From: Maylandia zebra
Lineage: Eukaryota > Chordata > Actinopteri > Cichliformes > Cichlidae
Reading direction: 5' to 3'
Assembly: GCF_041146795.1 (NCBI RefSeq)
Contig: NC_135179.1
Span: 7,785,547-7,849,546, forward strand
Length of the DNA stretch: 64,000 nt
The position numbers and the translations under genes were made by a program. Positions within the stretch are counted from its first letter, which is position 1. Each line of letters starts with the position of its first letter. The notes below the pieces were generated by a model. It was not told the DNA's origin and ran no database searches. It worked only from the letters and a program-made list of their open reading frames with translations. Below, piece by piece: positions 1 through 13,656 of this stretch.

Positions 1-3000
1 AAACGTTCCAGGATGAGCTTGGCATTTTTGTACGTTTCTGTCTCCATCACCTCCTCAAGCTGGAAAGACAAAAAAAGGGAAATCTAAGCTATAACATCCA
101 GGCTCAACAGGATAAGAAATGTTGAAGTAACTCGAGGAATAAAAAAAATACTGATGGGGCCAGTGATACCCCTCAGCCTCCTAGTAAATACACTTATGGT
201 ATCAATTTCAAAACACTATGTTGCTTTGTTCTCGAGTTATTGCATTCACAAGATTTTCAGAAAACTTGAGCTTGAGGCTGAAGTCACTGAGATTCAAATT
301 CATCTGAGATTTTAGCAGATACACATATTAAGCCTTAGGGGTAAAAAAAAAAAAAAAAAAAAGGCCAGAATGATTTTCTTCTTGAAGATGCTTTCTGCTT
401 CTCAAGGCGTGAAACTAAATAACATACAAAATAAAAGAACAGACCCAGCTCTGATACCACAGAGGGTTCGGAGATTGAGTGGAAATTTTAATCTGACATA
501 CCACTGCAATCCTGAAGAGAAATAAAAAATAACTAAAAAAAACAAACAGACAAAACTGGGGGAAAACTTACAATTTTTCAATCACAGTTAAATAAAATAA
601 TAAAACTGGACGTGTAACACACAATTTTTCAGATCCAAATAACGAGATCTGACCAATCAGACCACTGTATTTGGCAATAAGCAGACTGTAGCTCAAAATA
701 CAAACCTGTAATGAATATACAAATTATAAAATAACTATTTTATCTAAGACACGCGGCTAAAAGCTGCTTCAGGTCCATCGGCTCTCTCAAATTATCTCTC
801 TGCCTCTTCAGTCCTAACTCTGCCATCAACAAAAACAGGCCGCGAAAGCGACTGTGATACAGCTTCAACTCCTGGATTAAAAAATGAAATTCCCTCTGCT
901 GCTGCCTTCTTATGAGAATTGAGAGTTGAACCCAAAATCTGTTTATTCCTTTTCTTCTTTAGAAGCATCAGGACCAGCTCATCGTCACTTAATACTAACT
1001 GTATTTTTTTCACAGTGCATATTTTGAGGACGAATTTCCAGCAAAAGCACAATGCATTCATATGTGTTACACTACAAGTTCAAATGTGAAAAGTTTGTAA
1101 TTTCAAACTGTTATTTTGCAGTGCATTCAGTGTGTAATGGCCTTTACAGTGAAAGACTGAATACTTACAATCTTTTTTTTGGCAGCCTTTAAATCTTCGA
1201 GTTTTTCACCTAAAAAGAAGAATGAATAACTTTAGTCAACTGGCATCATTTCCAATAAGCTCCTTTTTCCATCGACCCATGCTGTGGAAATAAAACACAG
1301 TTTAAATTATTATATGGTCAATTTGTGATTCTGCTAGTATCTTAACATATCTCAGGAACAAATTATGCTACTTTGTCTTTGTAGCATAAGCAGTATGTAC
1401 TGTCAACAATAAGAGTGTGACTCGAGTCGCAAAGTTAGGTTGTAAGAAAACACATTTGTAAGCAAGGACAATCAAAATGAAATGCTTCAAATCATATAGT
1501 CAACAACCATTACTCCTCAAGCCATTTTTCAATAGGCCACTGCTCAGCAGGCCACTTTGCCTGAGCCTCCTTGTGCTCAACTATGAGTATGACCTAATTA
1601 ATTATAGAAGGAGGCACAGCTCGAGCAGTAGGTAGACAGATTTGATCCAACCGAATTGTATCTTATGCGAGACAACTTCTAGCTTAATAGAAGCCTGAAA
1701 ATAATATATGTGCTTTTGAGTTTAATGGACAGACAAGCAAAGGAAGACTGATAGATCACTTACTGTTTCTCTCAGTGCGTTTGGAGAAGAGAAAAATCAA
1801 TAACTTTCTGATGAACCACACCCTGTTGAAGAGCCAGAAAGAAATGCAGAGAGAAGAATATTGTCTTCATCATCTTCGTCACATTCAGAAACCCTTTTCT
1901 CTCCTCACAACTTATGGAAAATAATAAGACCTAATATGAAGTGTATTTTTTACTTTGACACATTGAAAGTTATCTGTACCAGATAAAAACAAAGACAACG
2001 CTGTGAATTATTGTGAAAAGCAACAATGGCACTCACAGCACAGGGTATATGAAGAAAGGCAGGGCCATGGCTATTCTCTGCAACCAATGCTCGGGGAGGT
2101 AAAGACAGTAGACGATCAGGGAGATCAACAGGTAAAGGGCAGATGAGTAAAGTAGTAAACGGCCAACCCATAGCTGCAGACAGATACATACAAATATATC
2201 AACGAGAAAAAGAAAGGACAGCTCAAGAATACAACTATAGATCTTTAATGTTTTGCTGACATTACCTTTTGCAGACGCTGGTTTTTAGTTTTAAACTCTT
2301 CCAGCTCTTTAATCTCCTACAAGAGAAACATGGTAAAGGTTATGTATACACTAAAAGAACTACTATGGAATGTACTCAGGTTTGTAGTTGTATTTGTTGT
2401 ATGTTGGTGTTTCCAGGTGGCATACTACATCATATTTTTAGTAAACCTAAAATGGAATTGAAACATTGTGCAAATCCATAAAATCAGGTAAAAAATATAC
2501 ACAGTCAGTACCTTGTCCAGGTTCTCCAGCTGTTCAACTGTTGTTAGCTTTGCCTGGATTGCAGATAAAAGTCAGAAAATCACCATTAGCGTAATCAACT
2601 GATTTGCCAATAAAGACTCAATTTTGATTTATCAAGAGTTCATCTACAGAGGGGTCTGCAAAAAAAGCGAGATTAATGGTTTTATCATGCTATTTTGAGC
2701 TTTGAGTTTTCTGTCTCACAATAGTGTCTCTTGTTTTGCTAAATCACTGTAGCAACTTATGCTTAACACATAACCTGACTGGAGCCAGGTTATAGGTTAT
2801 GACTAGAACAACATGTTTTAAGAGCAATGTAGATTTTCTGCTTGGGTAATATGGTTTATATGTAAAGCAGAACCCAGAAAGCCCACTTAAAAAAGTTGAT
2901 AAGTCCCATTGTGATATCCCTTACCTTTGACTGTGGTTTTAGGTTTTGAGAAGCCAGCAAAAAAATCCCGGCTTTGCTAAACTTCCTTCATAGTATACCC

Positions 3001-3338
3001 TTCTGATTAACTAAATATTTTAGTCAAAGGAAACTTAAAGCAAATGGGATGTTTGATTTTCTGAGTGAGAACAACAATCAATACCTTCATTGTTGCCAAG
3101 TCTCTCATGCTGCCTGTCTGCTCCTCTTTCTTTCCCTTTGACTTGGTTACTATGTCTAAATATAGTGTATGAATTCACCTAGCTTGGGTGCTAAGCTCAA
3201 TCTGTTCATAGTTATCAAACTGTCTCACAGTAGAGTCACACAAGGCAAAACTTTACTGAGAATCAGCATCCAGAGTTAGCATTCTATTTAATTATTCAAG
3301 GCTTGTGAAGTAAAAATAACGAGTTTGGCAAATATTAA

Positions 3339-3406
<68 letters not shown>

Positions 3407-3496
3407 TATATATGAATAAATATATATAAATAAATAAATAAATGTAAATATATATAAATATAAATATATATAAATATAAATAAATAAATAAATAAA

Positions 3497-3535
<39 letters not shown>

Positions 3536-4710
3536 ACCCAGCACGCCCCTGCGGGCGGTTTATCCTTCAAGCTCGGGTCCTCTACCAGAGGCCTGGGAGC
3601 TTGAGGGTCCTGCGCAGTATCTTAGCTGTTCCCAGGACTGCGCTCTTCTGGACAGAGATCTCCGATGTTGTTCCTGGGATCTGCTGGAGCCACTCGCCTA
3701 GCTTGGGAGTCACCGCACCTAGTGCTCCGATTACCACGGGGACCACCGTTACCTTCACCCTCCACATCCTCTCGAGCTCTTCTCTGAGCCCTTGGTATTT
3801 CTCCAGCTTCTCGTGTTCCTTCTTCCTGATATTGCTGTCATTCGGAACCGCTACATCGATCACTACGGCCGTCTTCTTCTGTTTGTCTACCACCACTATG
3901 TCCGGTTGGTTAGCCACCACCATTTTGTCCGTCTGTATCTGGAAGTCCCACAGGATCTTAGCTCGGTCATTCTCCACCACCCTTGGGGGCATCTCCCATT
4001 TTGACCTCGGGACTTCCAGGTTATACTCGGCACAGATGTTCCTGTACACTATGCCGGCCACTTGGTTATGGCGTTCCATGTATGCCTTGCCTGCTAGCAT
4101 CTTGCACCCTGCTGTTATGTGCTGGATTGTCTCTGGGGCATCTTTACACAGCCTGCACCTGGGGTCTTGCCTGGTGTGATAGACCCCAGCCTCTATGGAT
4201 CTTGTGCTCAGAGCTTGTTCTTGTGCTGCCATGATTAGTGCCTCTGTGCTGTCTTTCAGTCCAGCTTTGTCCAGCCACTGGTAAGATTTCTGGATATCTA
4301 TATATGTATGTGTGTGTGTGTGTGTGTGTTAAGTAATGAGTCAGTTAAGTTATTTTGAATGTAAGGAGTATGACTAGTGAGCTAAAAAAAATCTTTTAAA
4401 CCATATTTTGGACAAAGTTGACAAGCTTTTTAAGTGTTTTTTTTGGGGGTTTTTGTGGATTGGGGTTAGACATTTGACTGGAAATTCAGTGCATGTGGTT
4501 CATTTCAAAATAATCACTTGGATTCAATCCAATACAATCAACTTTTTAAATGCCAGTCACTCTGTGATTTATCATAACCAAGAAAATTTCTCATCATGTT
4601 TTTATTCAAAATCCAGTTTTCATTTTGAATTTTTCTCTGTTTCATTTTCTTGTATTCAAACATGTTTTCTGTCAGTCACTTACCTTCCATCGAGATATTA
4701 GGGCCCCCAT
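1..4710 (-). CDS. lnpkb: lunapark b, 5' half (seven coding exons, runs off the window)
   Basis: Lunapark is an ER membrane protein that stabilises three-way tubule junctions. Coding exons on the minus strand, in order: 4684-4710, 2512-2553, 2266-2316, 2037-2173, 1764-1822, 1169-1209 and 1-59 (cut by the window edge). All internal junctions are AG/GT and the frame closes across them, giving the first 138 residues. The product starts MGALISRWK, so Gly2 is available for the N-myristoylation known in this family. A charged coiled-coil stretch follows (about residues 15-40, ending NQRLQK), then two hydrophobic segments (about 45-66 and 74-100) separated by a short CLYLPEHW loop, then SKRTERN and the second coiled coil ([20 protein letters not shown]). 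The zinc-finger half lies outside the window. Intron 1 carries a LINE insertion. It is divergent from hoxd9b, as LNPK is from HOXD elsewhere. The 'b' label is inferred from the partner cluster. Confidence 0.93.
3343..3534. repeat. (TA)n / (TAAA)n / poly-A compound microsatellite
   Basis: About 55 bp of pure TA, then mixed TAAA and TATA units and about 31 A residues. It abuts the 3' end of the minus-strand LINE and is probably its expanded tail. Confidence 0.9.
3535..4297 (-). mobile_element. 5'-truncated R2/R4-like LINE (C-terminal endonuclease part)
   Basis: A minus-strand ORF open from about 4296 to 3582 encodes the C-terminus of a site-specific-type non-LTR retrotransposon. A CCHC zinc knuckle (CRLC, then H-ITAGC) is followed by the restriction-like endonuclease core, [20 protein letters not shown], with the PD...D spacing of R2/R4/Dong elements. 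The ORF has no stop or frameshift over about 235 codons, so this copy is young or conserved. The reverse transcriptase part is missing: the element is truncated at a short (TG)n tract near 4310. Its 3' end runs into an A/TA-rich tail. It lies in lnpkb intron 1, in the same orientation as the gene. Confidence 0.85.
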
Positions 4711-5935
4711 GTTTTTGAAACTACACAAGTCTCTGCTTTGATTTCTTTGGTTCACTAAGAAACACACAAACAACACGTTACAGGTAAACAAAGCACACGG
4801 TCTTTGCTGCAACAGTTACACAACTTTTGATGTTAAACTCCACGTTTGAGCCTGACCTAGACATTTATGCACTTACATCATAACAGTATTTAGGAAGCTG
4901 CCTACAAAATCACAGACAATGGCAACTCTTGTTGCAATGGATCTACGAACATAATCTCTCCCTATGGCTCCTTATACATGCAACAAGGTGGCTAAATATA
5001 TCACTTTTCACTTTCTTATTTAAATTTTCAGAATCTCACTGGTTAAATGCAATGCATAGCAGTTGATTCAAGTTCCATCCTCTTCACTTTAAAATGGCCA
5101 GACCCTATAATGAGATGAGTCTAGCCGCGGCTAATGTCACCGCTGTCATTCCAGCTACAAATATTTCTGAAACTGGAAACAGTTTGTAGTTTCCAAACAT
5201 GCACAGCAACATGAATAAAGCCCCAACTGTGCTGTATTTCCGCTGAGTACCTAGCTTGCTAGCTGACCTAGCTTTAAGAGTTGGGAGTCAAGTCCCTGGG
5301 CGGTCACAAGACATAACCGCTAATGATGCTGCCAAGATTTATAACTGGTATTTCCTAGCTATTTAAAGAAGATATTTCCTATTGACAGCAGCAGCAAACA
5401 ATGATATAACTTGCTGTATTCCTGCTAACGTAAGGTAGTTATGGCTAGTATTAGCTGCTCATTTTACACTGCTGCAAATCAGCCACGGTAACCTAAATAC
5501 TCAGAAGAAAGAAGAGCCTTAGAAAACTAAGCTTTAGCATGACCACTACTTTTTGGGGCATATACAGAACTCTGATCAAGAAAGTACGTAAACTGATGTA
5601 CTAAGCTAGCTTCTATAATAACAACATACTGGTGCCGACATCAGCAGCAGGCACGCTGTGATAATAATATTCATCTTTACGTGGTCTTTTCAAATTAATA
5701 CGTATTCGCAGAGGAAACTTACATTTACTCGATGTCTGGGTGTTTCTGTTCACTGACCATTCAGTAAAGTTCACGCAGAAACAAGAACATCTTGTCTGCT
5801 AATGCTACCTAAACTGACATTTCAACTGCCAACCAGAAAGAGAGTTTGGCGCGGTGTTGAGACGTAACGGAACGTATGTGACGTGGCTGGGCTGACCCAT
5901 TTCCCAGAGTCCTGTGCGGTGTAGTCTTTTTCGTT
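4711..5935 (-). promoter_or_regulatory. lnpkb: lnpkb 5'UTR exons and promoter region
   Basis: The exon holding the lnpkb start codon extends upstream to about 4754, where a TG-rich tract ends in a clean acceptor on the minus strand. A matching donor (GTAAGT on the minus strand, plus positions 5717-5722) closes a non-coding first exon beginning at about 5723. Just upstream, at 5855-5930, are a CRE-like GTGACGTGG, several CpGs and a TTTCCCAGAGTCC stretch resembling the ZNF143-type TTCCCAGA promoter motif. The transcription start itself cannot be placed from sequence alone. Confidence 0.6.
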
Positions 5936-6109
5936 TCATTTTGTGAAATTTATTTTTTTATCTAACGTTATTAAACAATCTTTAAAAAAAAATTAAAAAA
6001 ACAGGACTAATGAAAACAAGAAAGGCAGATTGGTCCACAATAATTGAAAATTACATTAAAAACACAAGTTTAACATGTATATGGCTTGTATAGGATATGC
6101 TGGTGTACT

Positions 6110-6480
6110 TTCATGAAGTCATGGATGTGAACACTTTCTTGATAGTTTTCTGCGCTGCTAGTGTTTCAAAGTAGCATCTATTGCTTTTCACTTAACACTG
6201 GCTTTCCTTCCAGACCATTTCCATACATGCAGGTGTAGCTTCCAGCCATCTGGTCCATAGTATCTACACCTCCTTTGGTCTTGTTGTAGAATGTGATTAA
6301 TTGTGTTTTTTCTCCTTTCTGGTATTTTCATCCACCATTTTGTTGTGATACATTGCGCTCAGATGTACAGCAGCTTTCTTTCTGACATATACAACTATAT
6401 GGTAAGGCTGCGGGGTTTTTTCTGACCCACTTGTGCATTTAAAGGTTAACATATAATTTGGTTTGTCAGAGAAAAACATA
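6110..6480 (-). pseudogene. piggyBac-type transposase remnant
   Basis: Minus-strand translation gives VVYVRKKAAVHLSAMYHNK and then, after a frameshift near 6300, ITFYNKTKGGVDTMDQM. The YNxTKGGVDTxDQM block is a hallmark of the piggyBac (PGBD) transposase C-terminal catalytic region, and the upstream segment aligns with the family's KKxVxLLSxMH motif. At least one frameshift and later stops mean it cannot encode a working enzyme. No terminal repeats were identified. Confidence 0.75.
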
Positions 6481-7933
6481 CATATCTATTAATGAATTTG
6501 ATGCTACTGCAAAACAAATGAATGAATAGGTGAATAAATAAATAAATCAATGTGAATCAAAGGAACCATTCTCGCTTTAGAAGTCTTGAACTAACTGATA
6601 ACTCAGCGGAAAAACCAGAGGACTTATAGGATCAGCACAAATATCTGCAGGTTGCCTTTATGTGGGTATCATCAACATATAGTACAATACAAATATATGC
6701 ATATGTGTAAATTATTTTGAGAGGTAATAATCATAATATAAGGAGATGGACTACACAATTTTATAATGGGAACCAGAACCAGGGGAATGTATTGTACACA
6801 CTCAGATGTTGGTCTAATGGTACCTGAAAGATTATGTTTGGAGTCTTCAAAAAGAGGTTTCAGATTTCTACAAAGCTCGCTCTTTTTTTTCTTTTGGACT
6901 TTGATTTCTTCTTTGAAAGAAGATGGATTGTTTGGGCTTTTACGGATACTACTCGCTGGAGAAATAGGATGAATGGGCTAAAACAGTGGCTCAGCTGGCT
7001 GCTTATGAGAGGATGACATATACATGGGCCCCTTGGGGCATCTTCACTGCTGTAACTTGGAGGTCAATTTAGTAGTGTAACCAAGAACATCAGAAAAAAA
7101 CTGGAGTTGTATATGGTGCTTTGTCTCCATTTTTAAGTAACAGCTACAGCTTTAATAGCCTTTTCTCTCGTCTTTGTCAAATTAGGAGAACCATCTAAGC
7201 TAAATAATAATAATACTAAAGCACTGGAGAGTATTTTCTATTGAAATTCTTGCATCATGCCATGTTTCCAAAAGCATAAAACTGAACAGTTATTTCAGCT
7301 GTGTAATACATTACTTTCTTCCATAACAACACTACAGATGAAAACATTCAACTCAGTGCCAGTCAAGCCTTTTTCTTGTAGTTCCCCAGTTTGTTGTCAA
7401 CATCTGTACCTTGAAGGCCGACAAAGCTGCAGGCTAACTTTAAATTGTAATTCCAACTCTTGCCATTAGATGTCGCAGTTTTACTGTATGATGTGGACTT
7501 TAAACCCACCAGTAGGACTGAGAATATGTATATGCCTAGGTGTTAAACTAAACAACTGAACAAATCGCATATGTGTACATTTAGCCTCCATTATAGGTCT
7601 AAATTATGTTTTTTTCCTTCTTTTTGATATAAACCTTTAGTACATGAAAGTGGCTTGAAAGAAAGAAAGGAAAAAGAAAAAACCATTTGGGTTCCAGCTC
7701 AGCATCTTAATCACAAGTTCCCGTGGTGTCTCACTGTTATCCCATCGCAGGAAATGTGAAGTTGTGATATCTCACCAATATTTATTTCTCAGCTCTCAGC
7801 CGAGCTGTTTCAGATTTGGCTGCAGTATGCAGAGATTTGGCCTTCAACTTTTATGCTTCCAGCTTCCTCTGGAGTCTTAAGAGTTATGGGCCTAATAAAA
7901 TTCTGCCTCTTTTCTCTCTCACACACAATCACT

Positions 7934-7936
<3 letters not shown>

Positions 7937-8021
<85 letters not shown>
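7937..8021. repeat. (CA)n microsatellite
   Basis: Uninterrupted CA dinucleotides, about 42 units. They produce spurious His/Thr and Cys/Val open frames on both strands. Confidence 0.97.
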
Positions 8022-8023
<2 letters not shown>

Positions 8024-11000
8024 GATAGGCCTATGCTGTATATATAGCTGATGAGTAATCCTGATGCTGATGTTATTTCCGTTTCATTAACCTGTAATAA
8101 ATTAAACACTGAATGAAAATGAGCAACAGGGACTTTTCCAACTCTCCAGTGCTCTACTTGCATAGAGTACACACACGCTAATTTACGCGGGACAGCTGGA
8201 TGTCACTAAACAATAATCACTGGTGTTTGACAATTTTAGACAAAGTACAATAAAACGCGCATTTAATTGAGTTTTTAATTAGACTAATCTTTCTTTCCTC
8301 TATTTAGATGAAAGTAGAGAAGAGATGTTTTTATGTTAAAGAGAATTAGAAAAAAATGTGTGAAACAGCTTTTTTAACAGGGATTTCATCGCCTGGGTAA
8401 TTGTTGATAACGTCAGATTCTGCATACGTATCTAAAAATACAGAAACAATGTAACAAAAAAGTATAACTCCACAAAAACAATTTAAAAAACGAGAAATTT
8501 TTTAAATGTTGTTATCAGATCTTTTATGATTTCCACGATATTTGCAGCTTCCTCTCCAACTTCATTCATTTAAAGTCCTTATTTGCATTAAAAGCTGCGC
8601 TACAATCGACTTTGAACAGGCGACGTTGATTCGGGTGCACGTCAGGGATGAGGGGCCCCCTGCACTTTGCACTCAATTAGCGAAACGTGACAAGAAGAAG
8701 ACGAATATTTCGAAGTGAGTGTGGTGGGGATAGATCGTTCTTTGGACTCCGTAGTCAGTGTGTGTAATTAAAAAAATAAAGACCTGCTTTATGGACAATG
8801 TCCAACGCAGAGCCCGTATATTTGTTCTGGATGACGCCACTCCGCCTACCTTTCTAACTGTAGGATTTCATACTTTACTGATTAGGGCATTAGGCAACAT
8901 GTTAATAATTTCGCCTCTTATACTTTTTCTGGTTTTATTTACATTTAGTGTTTCGACTGTTTGACCCTCACTAAACTGCCTTAATAATGTATCTACCCGC
9001 ATCATTTTTATTTTATTTTAATATAGCCTATGTTTATTTATTTATTGGTTTAGTTTTGGGCATCTGTTTCACTGAATGAGGTGCGAGGCCAAAATGTTCA
9101 GTGCTTTGTGTCGCAATATATCAAAACACAAAATATTAAATACACTGTCCTAAACACACTGTCCTAAACACTTATACACATATTACAACATATTAATTGC
9201 GCGAAATTTCACAATACTACTGCTACTACTACTACTAATAATAATACATTTGCGGATATTTAGGAGATACAGAATTTACAAGATATTATTTTCCTGGCGT
9301 GGGTGGATTTCCTGTAAATGAAAATCTGGTTAGTTAATCGATGGAGGACAAACAACACATGCTTTTAGTGAACTATAAGTTTCATTCATTCTCTGTGGGG
9401 GTTTTTTTGTTTGTTTTTTTGTTTGTTTTTTTGCTTTTACAACTGCCGTTTCACACCCTAACATTATTTTTTCTATTTTTTTTTCTTACCGCAGTTTAGA
9501 GTAACTACATTTTTCGAACAAGATTACTAAAAATACACAGCCTTATATTAATTTTACTAAAACATACGCACTACCAAAGGTAACGACTATGACCACTGTA
9601 AGCTGCCGTTTAGAACGAACATCGGTATTTGGCACTCTGCGATGAGAAGGTGTTATAGAAGCCTATTCTGCATGCCAGACATTATCACGTGTGTCCTAGA
9701 CGTCCACAGGGGCTACAGTAACTACCGTTTAATATACACACATTGTACAAAGTAAAAAATCTCAAAGCATATTGTGTTCCATATGGTTAAATGGTGAGCA
9801 GTGGGCATCATTTTCACTGGATATATTTATTTGATACATTAATTAAAATACACCAGTCCTTTGTAGTTTCTGCCATCAAGGATGTTTTGCCTCATTTAAA
9901 GACTTGCATCAGCTTGCTCTACATTTGTTTTGCACAAAAGTACTTCATGCAAATTTAGTTTGGTTACCACTGAACCTGGTCAATTCACCAGCTAAGTAAC
10001 TGATCTGTACACATCATAATCACAAACCATCCAAAACTGATCAGAATAGTTTTTTCAAAGCAGGCCTGTCAACATAATGGTAACTACATTTACACATCTT
10101 ATATTTATAATATAGCTATTTCTCGGGACTGTACTATTGCATTGCAAAGCTAGTCGAGATTTATGCCTCATATAAGAGGCTACAGATCCTTTTGAAGAAC
10201 AGCTTTCACAAAAAGATCAGCCAATCAGTAAACCACACCTCTGGTGCAGTTTCCTCACTTGCTGCCTATAATGCCTTCTGTCTTCTCCTACAACAGCTGC
10301 AGATGTATTGAACCTCAGCTGATTAAGGCAGCAGGCCAAGGTTAGAAACAAGAGAGTGGTGGTGGATTTGTTTGTGCGATACTTTCATGATTTGGCTGTT
10401 GTTTAGTCCAGGGATTTTCCCATGCTTCTACAGAAGGACCAGCTTTTGTCCTTGTGAATTTCAATATTGTTTGAGGCAATGAAGTGGGGGCATCATAAGT
10501 TGCTTATTTTGATATGAATATGTATGCTTTTGCAAAATGACTTACAGATCTAAATTTTTTGACAGTGTATGCTTTAGTTAGGAAAGTATTCAGGAAATAT
10601 AAGGGATATTTGCTATACTTTTATCATGTGAAAGCAACACAAATGCTCACAATGTAAAGTATTTTGAAGATGTGAACCATGCATTATTGTCACTTTCCTT
10701 AAACAAGGCTTTTCTAATCAATGCCTGTCGGCTAATCTAAATGTCAAAATTGGATACATTTTAAGTTACTACAGTGAGACCATTAAAAAGAAAAATCTGG
10801 TCATGTTTTCACTGAAGGCACATAGTGAGATGTTCTCATAATAAGTGAATGCTCAATGAAAGTGATTAGACACATTCTGTATATTTATTAGACAATAACT
10901 TGTCACCTCATACTGTTTTTAAAATATAGTAGCAGAATGGGTTGAAATTACTCCTCACTATTTAAAAAGACATCCATCAGTTGGAAAAAAAAGCATATTT

Positions 11001-13656
11001 CATAAGTTGCTACTTCCACTGTGTGACTATACTATGAGACTGCTCCTACTGCTAATATTATTACTACCACTGATTATTGGTAATTGATAATTTTTTCATC
11101 CATTAAAAACGATCTAATAAACCATTCTTGATTGTTCTTTTAGGGTCCAAAAGAGGGCTGGAACTTATTGCAGGTAGATCAAAGACCTACAGTCAGTTTT
11201 TTTTCTTCCACTATATATTCTCATCTGTGTTAGTAAGATTTGTTATTTCGTTCTTTTCCATGGAAAATCCAAATTTGTTTTGGACATCAGGTGTGGAATT
11301 AAAAGTTTAGAATTCCTTATTTTTCTTATGACATTCACTTACACGGTGTTTATTAGGCCTTATTTGATGTGGCTTCAGTGTAAAAACATCCAGCCCATCC
11401 TGTAGGATTACTTAATTATACTCAGAAGACCAAGTTTAAAGAGACTCAAGGTCAAATGCTAGCTTTTCCTTTCTGAGGGCCATTGACTGTTGTCTTGAGG
11501 GTAATGAGCACATGCAAACACGATCTTTTTATTCTGTTTTATTTCATAGTTTTATCTTTGAAGGTGTTTTAACATCCTAGAGAGACTCAAACTACAAGTT
11601 CATTTTAATTGTAACTCCTGTGTAAGAAGCAACTGCAAAGGTGTCAAACACTGGGAGCAGGCGCCATTTGTCCATTTTGGCCTAATAGATGAATTTCCAA
11701 AATTATGCCTTCTATTTCTATATTTTTGCTCATAAAGAGGTAAAATAATATTGTTTTTGCTTACAAAAACTATGTGTGAAGGATTTGTGTCTCTGTAGAG
11801 CCATTACAATCTGTAAATTACATAAATTATAACAAAACAAACGGAGAATGTGAATCTGCAAAGTTATATTTTTAAAATCACCCTAACTTTTTAAAAGATG
11901 TCTCAGTAAATGCTTTACACATTAAACAAGAAGGTTAATTTAATTTAAGTGCTCCGTGACATGATTTTTTTCAAGGGAGTGCGGTAAGGAATGTCTTTCT
12001 TTGGACCTCTTTGTTCAACTTTTTAGTGCAAAACAAGTGTATTGTCTCCAGTACAGTATTAAGCATTTACTGGTCCAGCTCACTCTACATCAAATTGGGC
12101 TGTATGTGGCCCAAACTGACCCTTTAGGAGGAGGATCTGTTCCCACCCTCTCTTCAAGCTGCCGGGGAAGCTGCTTATCACGAGTATCTTGGTTTACAGT
12201 GCCCGCGTTAAACCCATTTTTAAGCAAAGGCGTTAGATCCAAGGATTTCTCCAAAGGACACATGATGTTCCGAAATTTTTCCTCGCTAATCCAACAGAAG
12301 ATGGTTTCGATCAGACGGATGTAGGCACATCGAGGACTGATTCCTAGAAGGGAATTTACACCTGGGAACCAACACGAGAAAGAAATGAAACAGCCCGAGT
12401 GCAGGAGTTGTCACTGCATTGGAGATACGAGAGGAGGCCGGTGCAGTCAGAGCCATATCAGAGGGCCGGGAGACTGCACCGGAGAGTAGGCCACAGTGTA
12501 AACGGTAGTTGAATTTGAGTAAGTTGAAGTCACGGCGTAATTATAGTACGAGAATGTATAAAACGATCTCCACATCAGACAAGGGTTTCTAGATTAGCGG
12601 TCACATGACTGGATTTGATAGTTTATTTCAATGCAATTGAATGGCATTTCTACTCTTCGCTTTTCCCAATTTTCATTGCAAAATTAAAATAAATTCCAAC
12701 AATGACTTTAGGCGCAAATATTCCATCCTTGTCAGCAGCTTACTGGACTGCAACTACTCGAGTACTATATGATGTGTATTGCTTCGTTATTGTGAAGTCT
12801 TTTCTGTACACTGTTCTGGCTGAAGGACTCGTATATGCTGTGCAGCTGCATGTGATTACACATCTTGGCAAAGATTTGTGTTAAGAGTGGCGTGATGATG
12901 AACGCTCTCCACCCATGAGGTTTTGTTCAACTTGTGAAATTTAACTTGGAATTTTTTACTTTTAATATGTGTTCAGGATTCTGTTAGATACAAACAAAAC
13001 ACAACTATACGTGACGCACACGAGTAAAGCGCTACGTCACTATAAACGTATAATATTTTTTTACTGTTTTTATCTTTTAAAGATAGATTTTAAATCTGCG
13101 GAGTACCTGCTAAAAGACTGACCTTTATTAACCATCCGATCTGGATGTTATTAAGACTCATATCAGTATATCTCAAATACAATGGAATATTATCCAATAT
13201 GATGATTAATCAGTTAATGTACTAAATGAAAACAAAAAGACACCTATTCTAATTGTTGATCTTGTAATTACCAACTTTGCAAAGTGCAAAAAGCTATGTG
13301 ACTTCATGATTACCAATAATGGGCTGTCCTGTTACTATTAAACGTTCAGCTGCAGGGAATATTGTGTAGTCTTCACAATGAGAAACTAATGATAACCAAT
13401 ATATCCAGAGTTGAAATTAGCCAAATCAATATATATATATTTGAAATGTATTGATATTCCAGGAATTAAAAGGACAAAAGCAATGAAAATTGTGCAGATA
13501 AAATAGGGAATCTTTGTTAGATGTGTGTGTGTGTGGAATGGTGACATATTGAAATATGTCTCAGTATGCTCATGTTTTTAAATTAATTCTATTTCAGTAC
13601 ATTGTGAAGAAAACATCATTTTAAAACAAGGAAACAGTGTGCTATCTTTTTGTTTT
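8022..13656. other. intergenic region without a recognised gene
   Basis: This lies between lunapark and hoxd9b, where evx2 and hoxd13-10 sit in complete HoxD clusters. I see no homeobox, no evx-like N-terminus and no long conserved reading frame. The sequence is AT-rich, with a slightly GC-richer stretch at 8590-8720 and another at 12120-12500 that I cannot assign. Confidence 0.6.

Noticed and set aside
3601..4179. 192-codon plus-strand open frame
   Set aside because: It is the antisense shadow of the minus-strand LINE endonuclease frame.
7810..8172. Frames made of Cys/Val or His/Thr runs (also at 22.7, 29.3 and 53.4 kb)
   Set aside because: Translations of CA/GT microsatellites.
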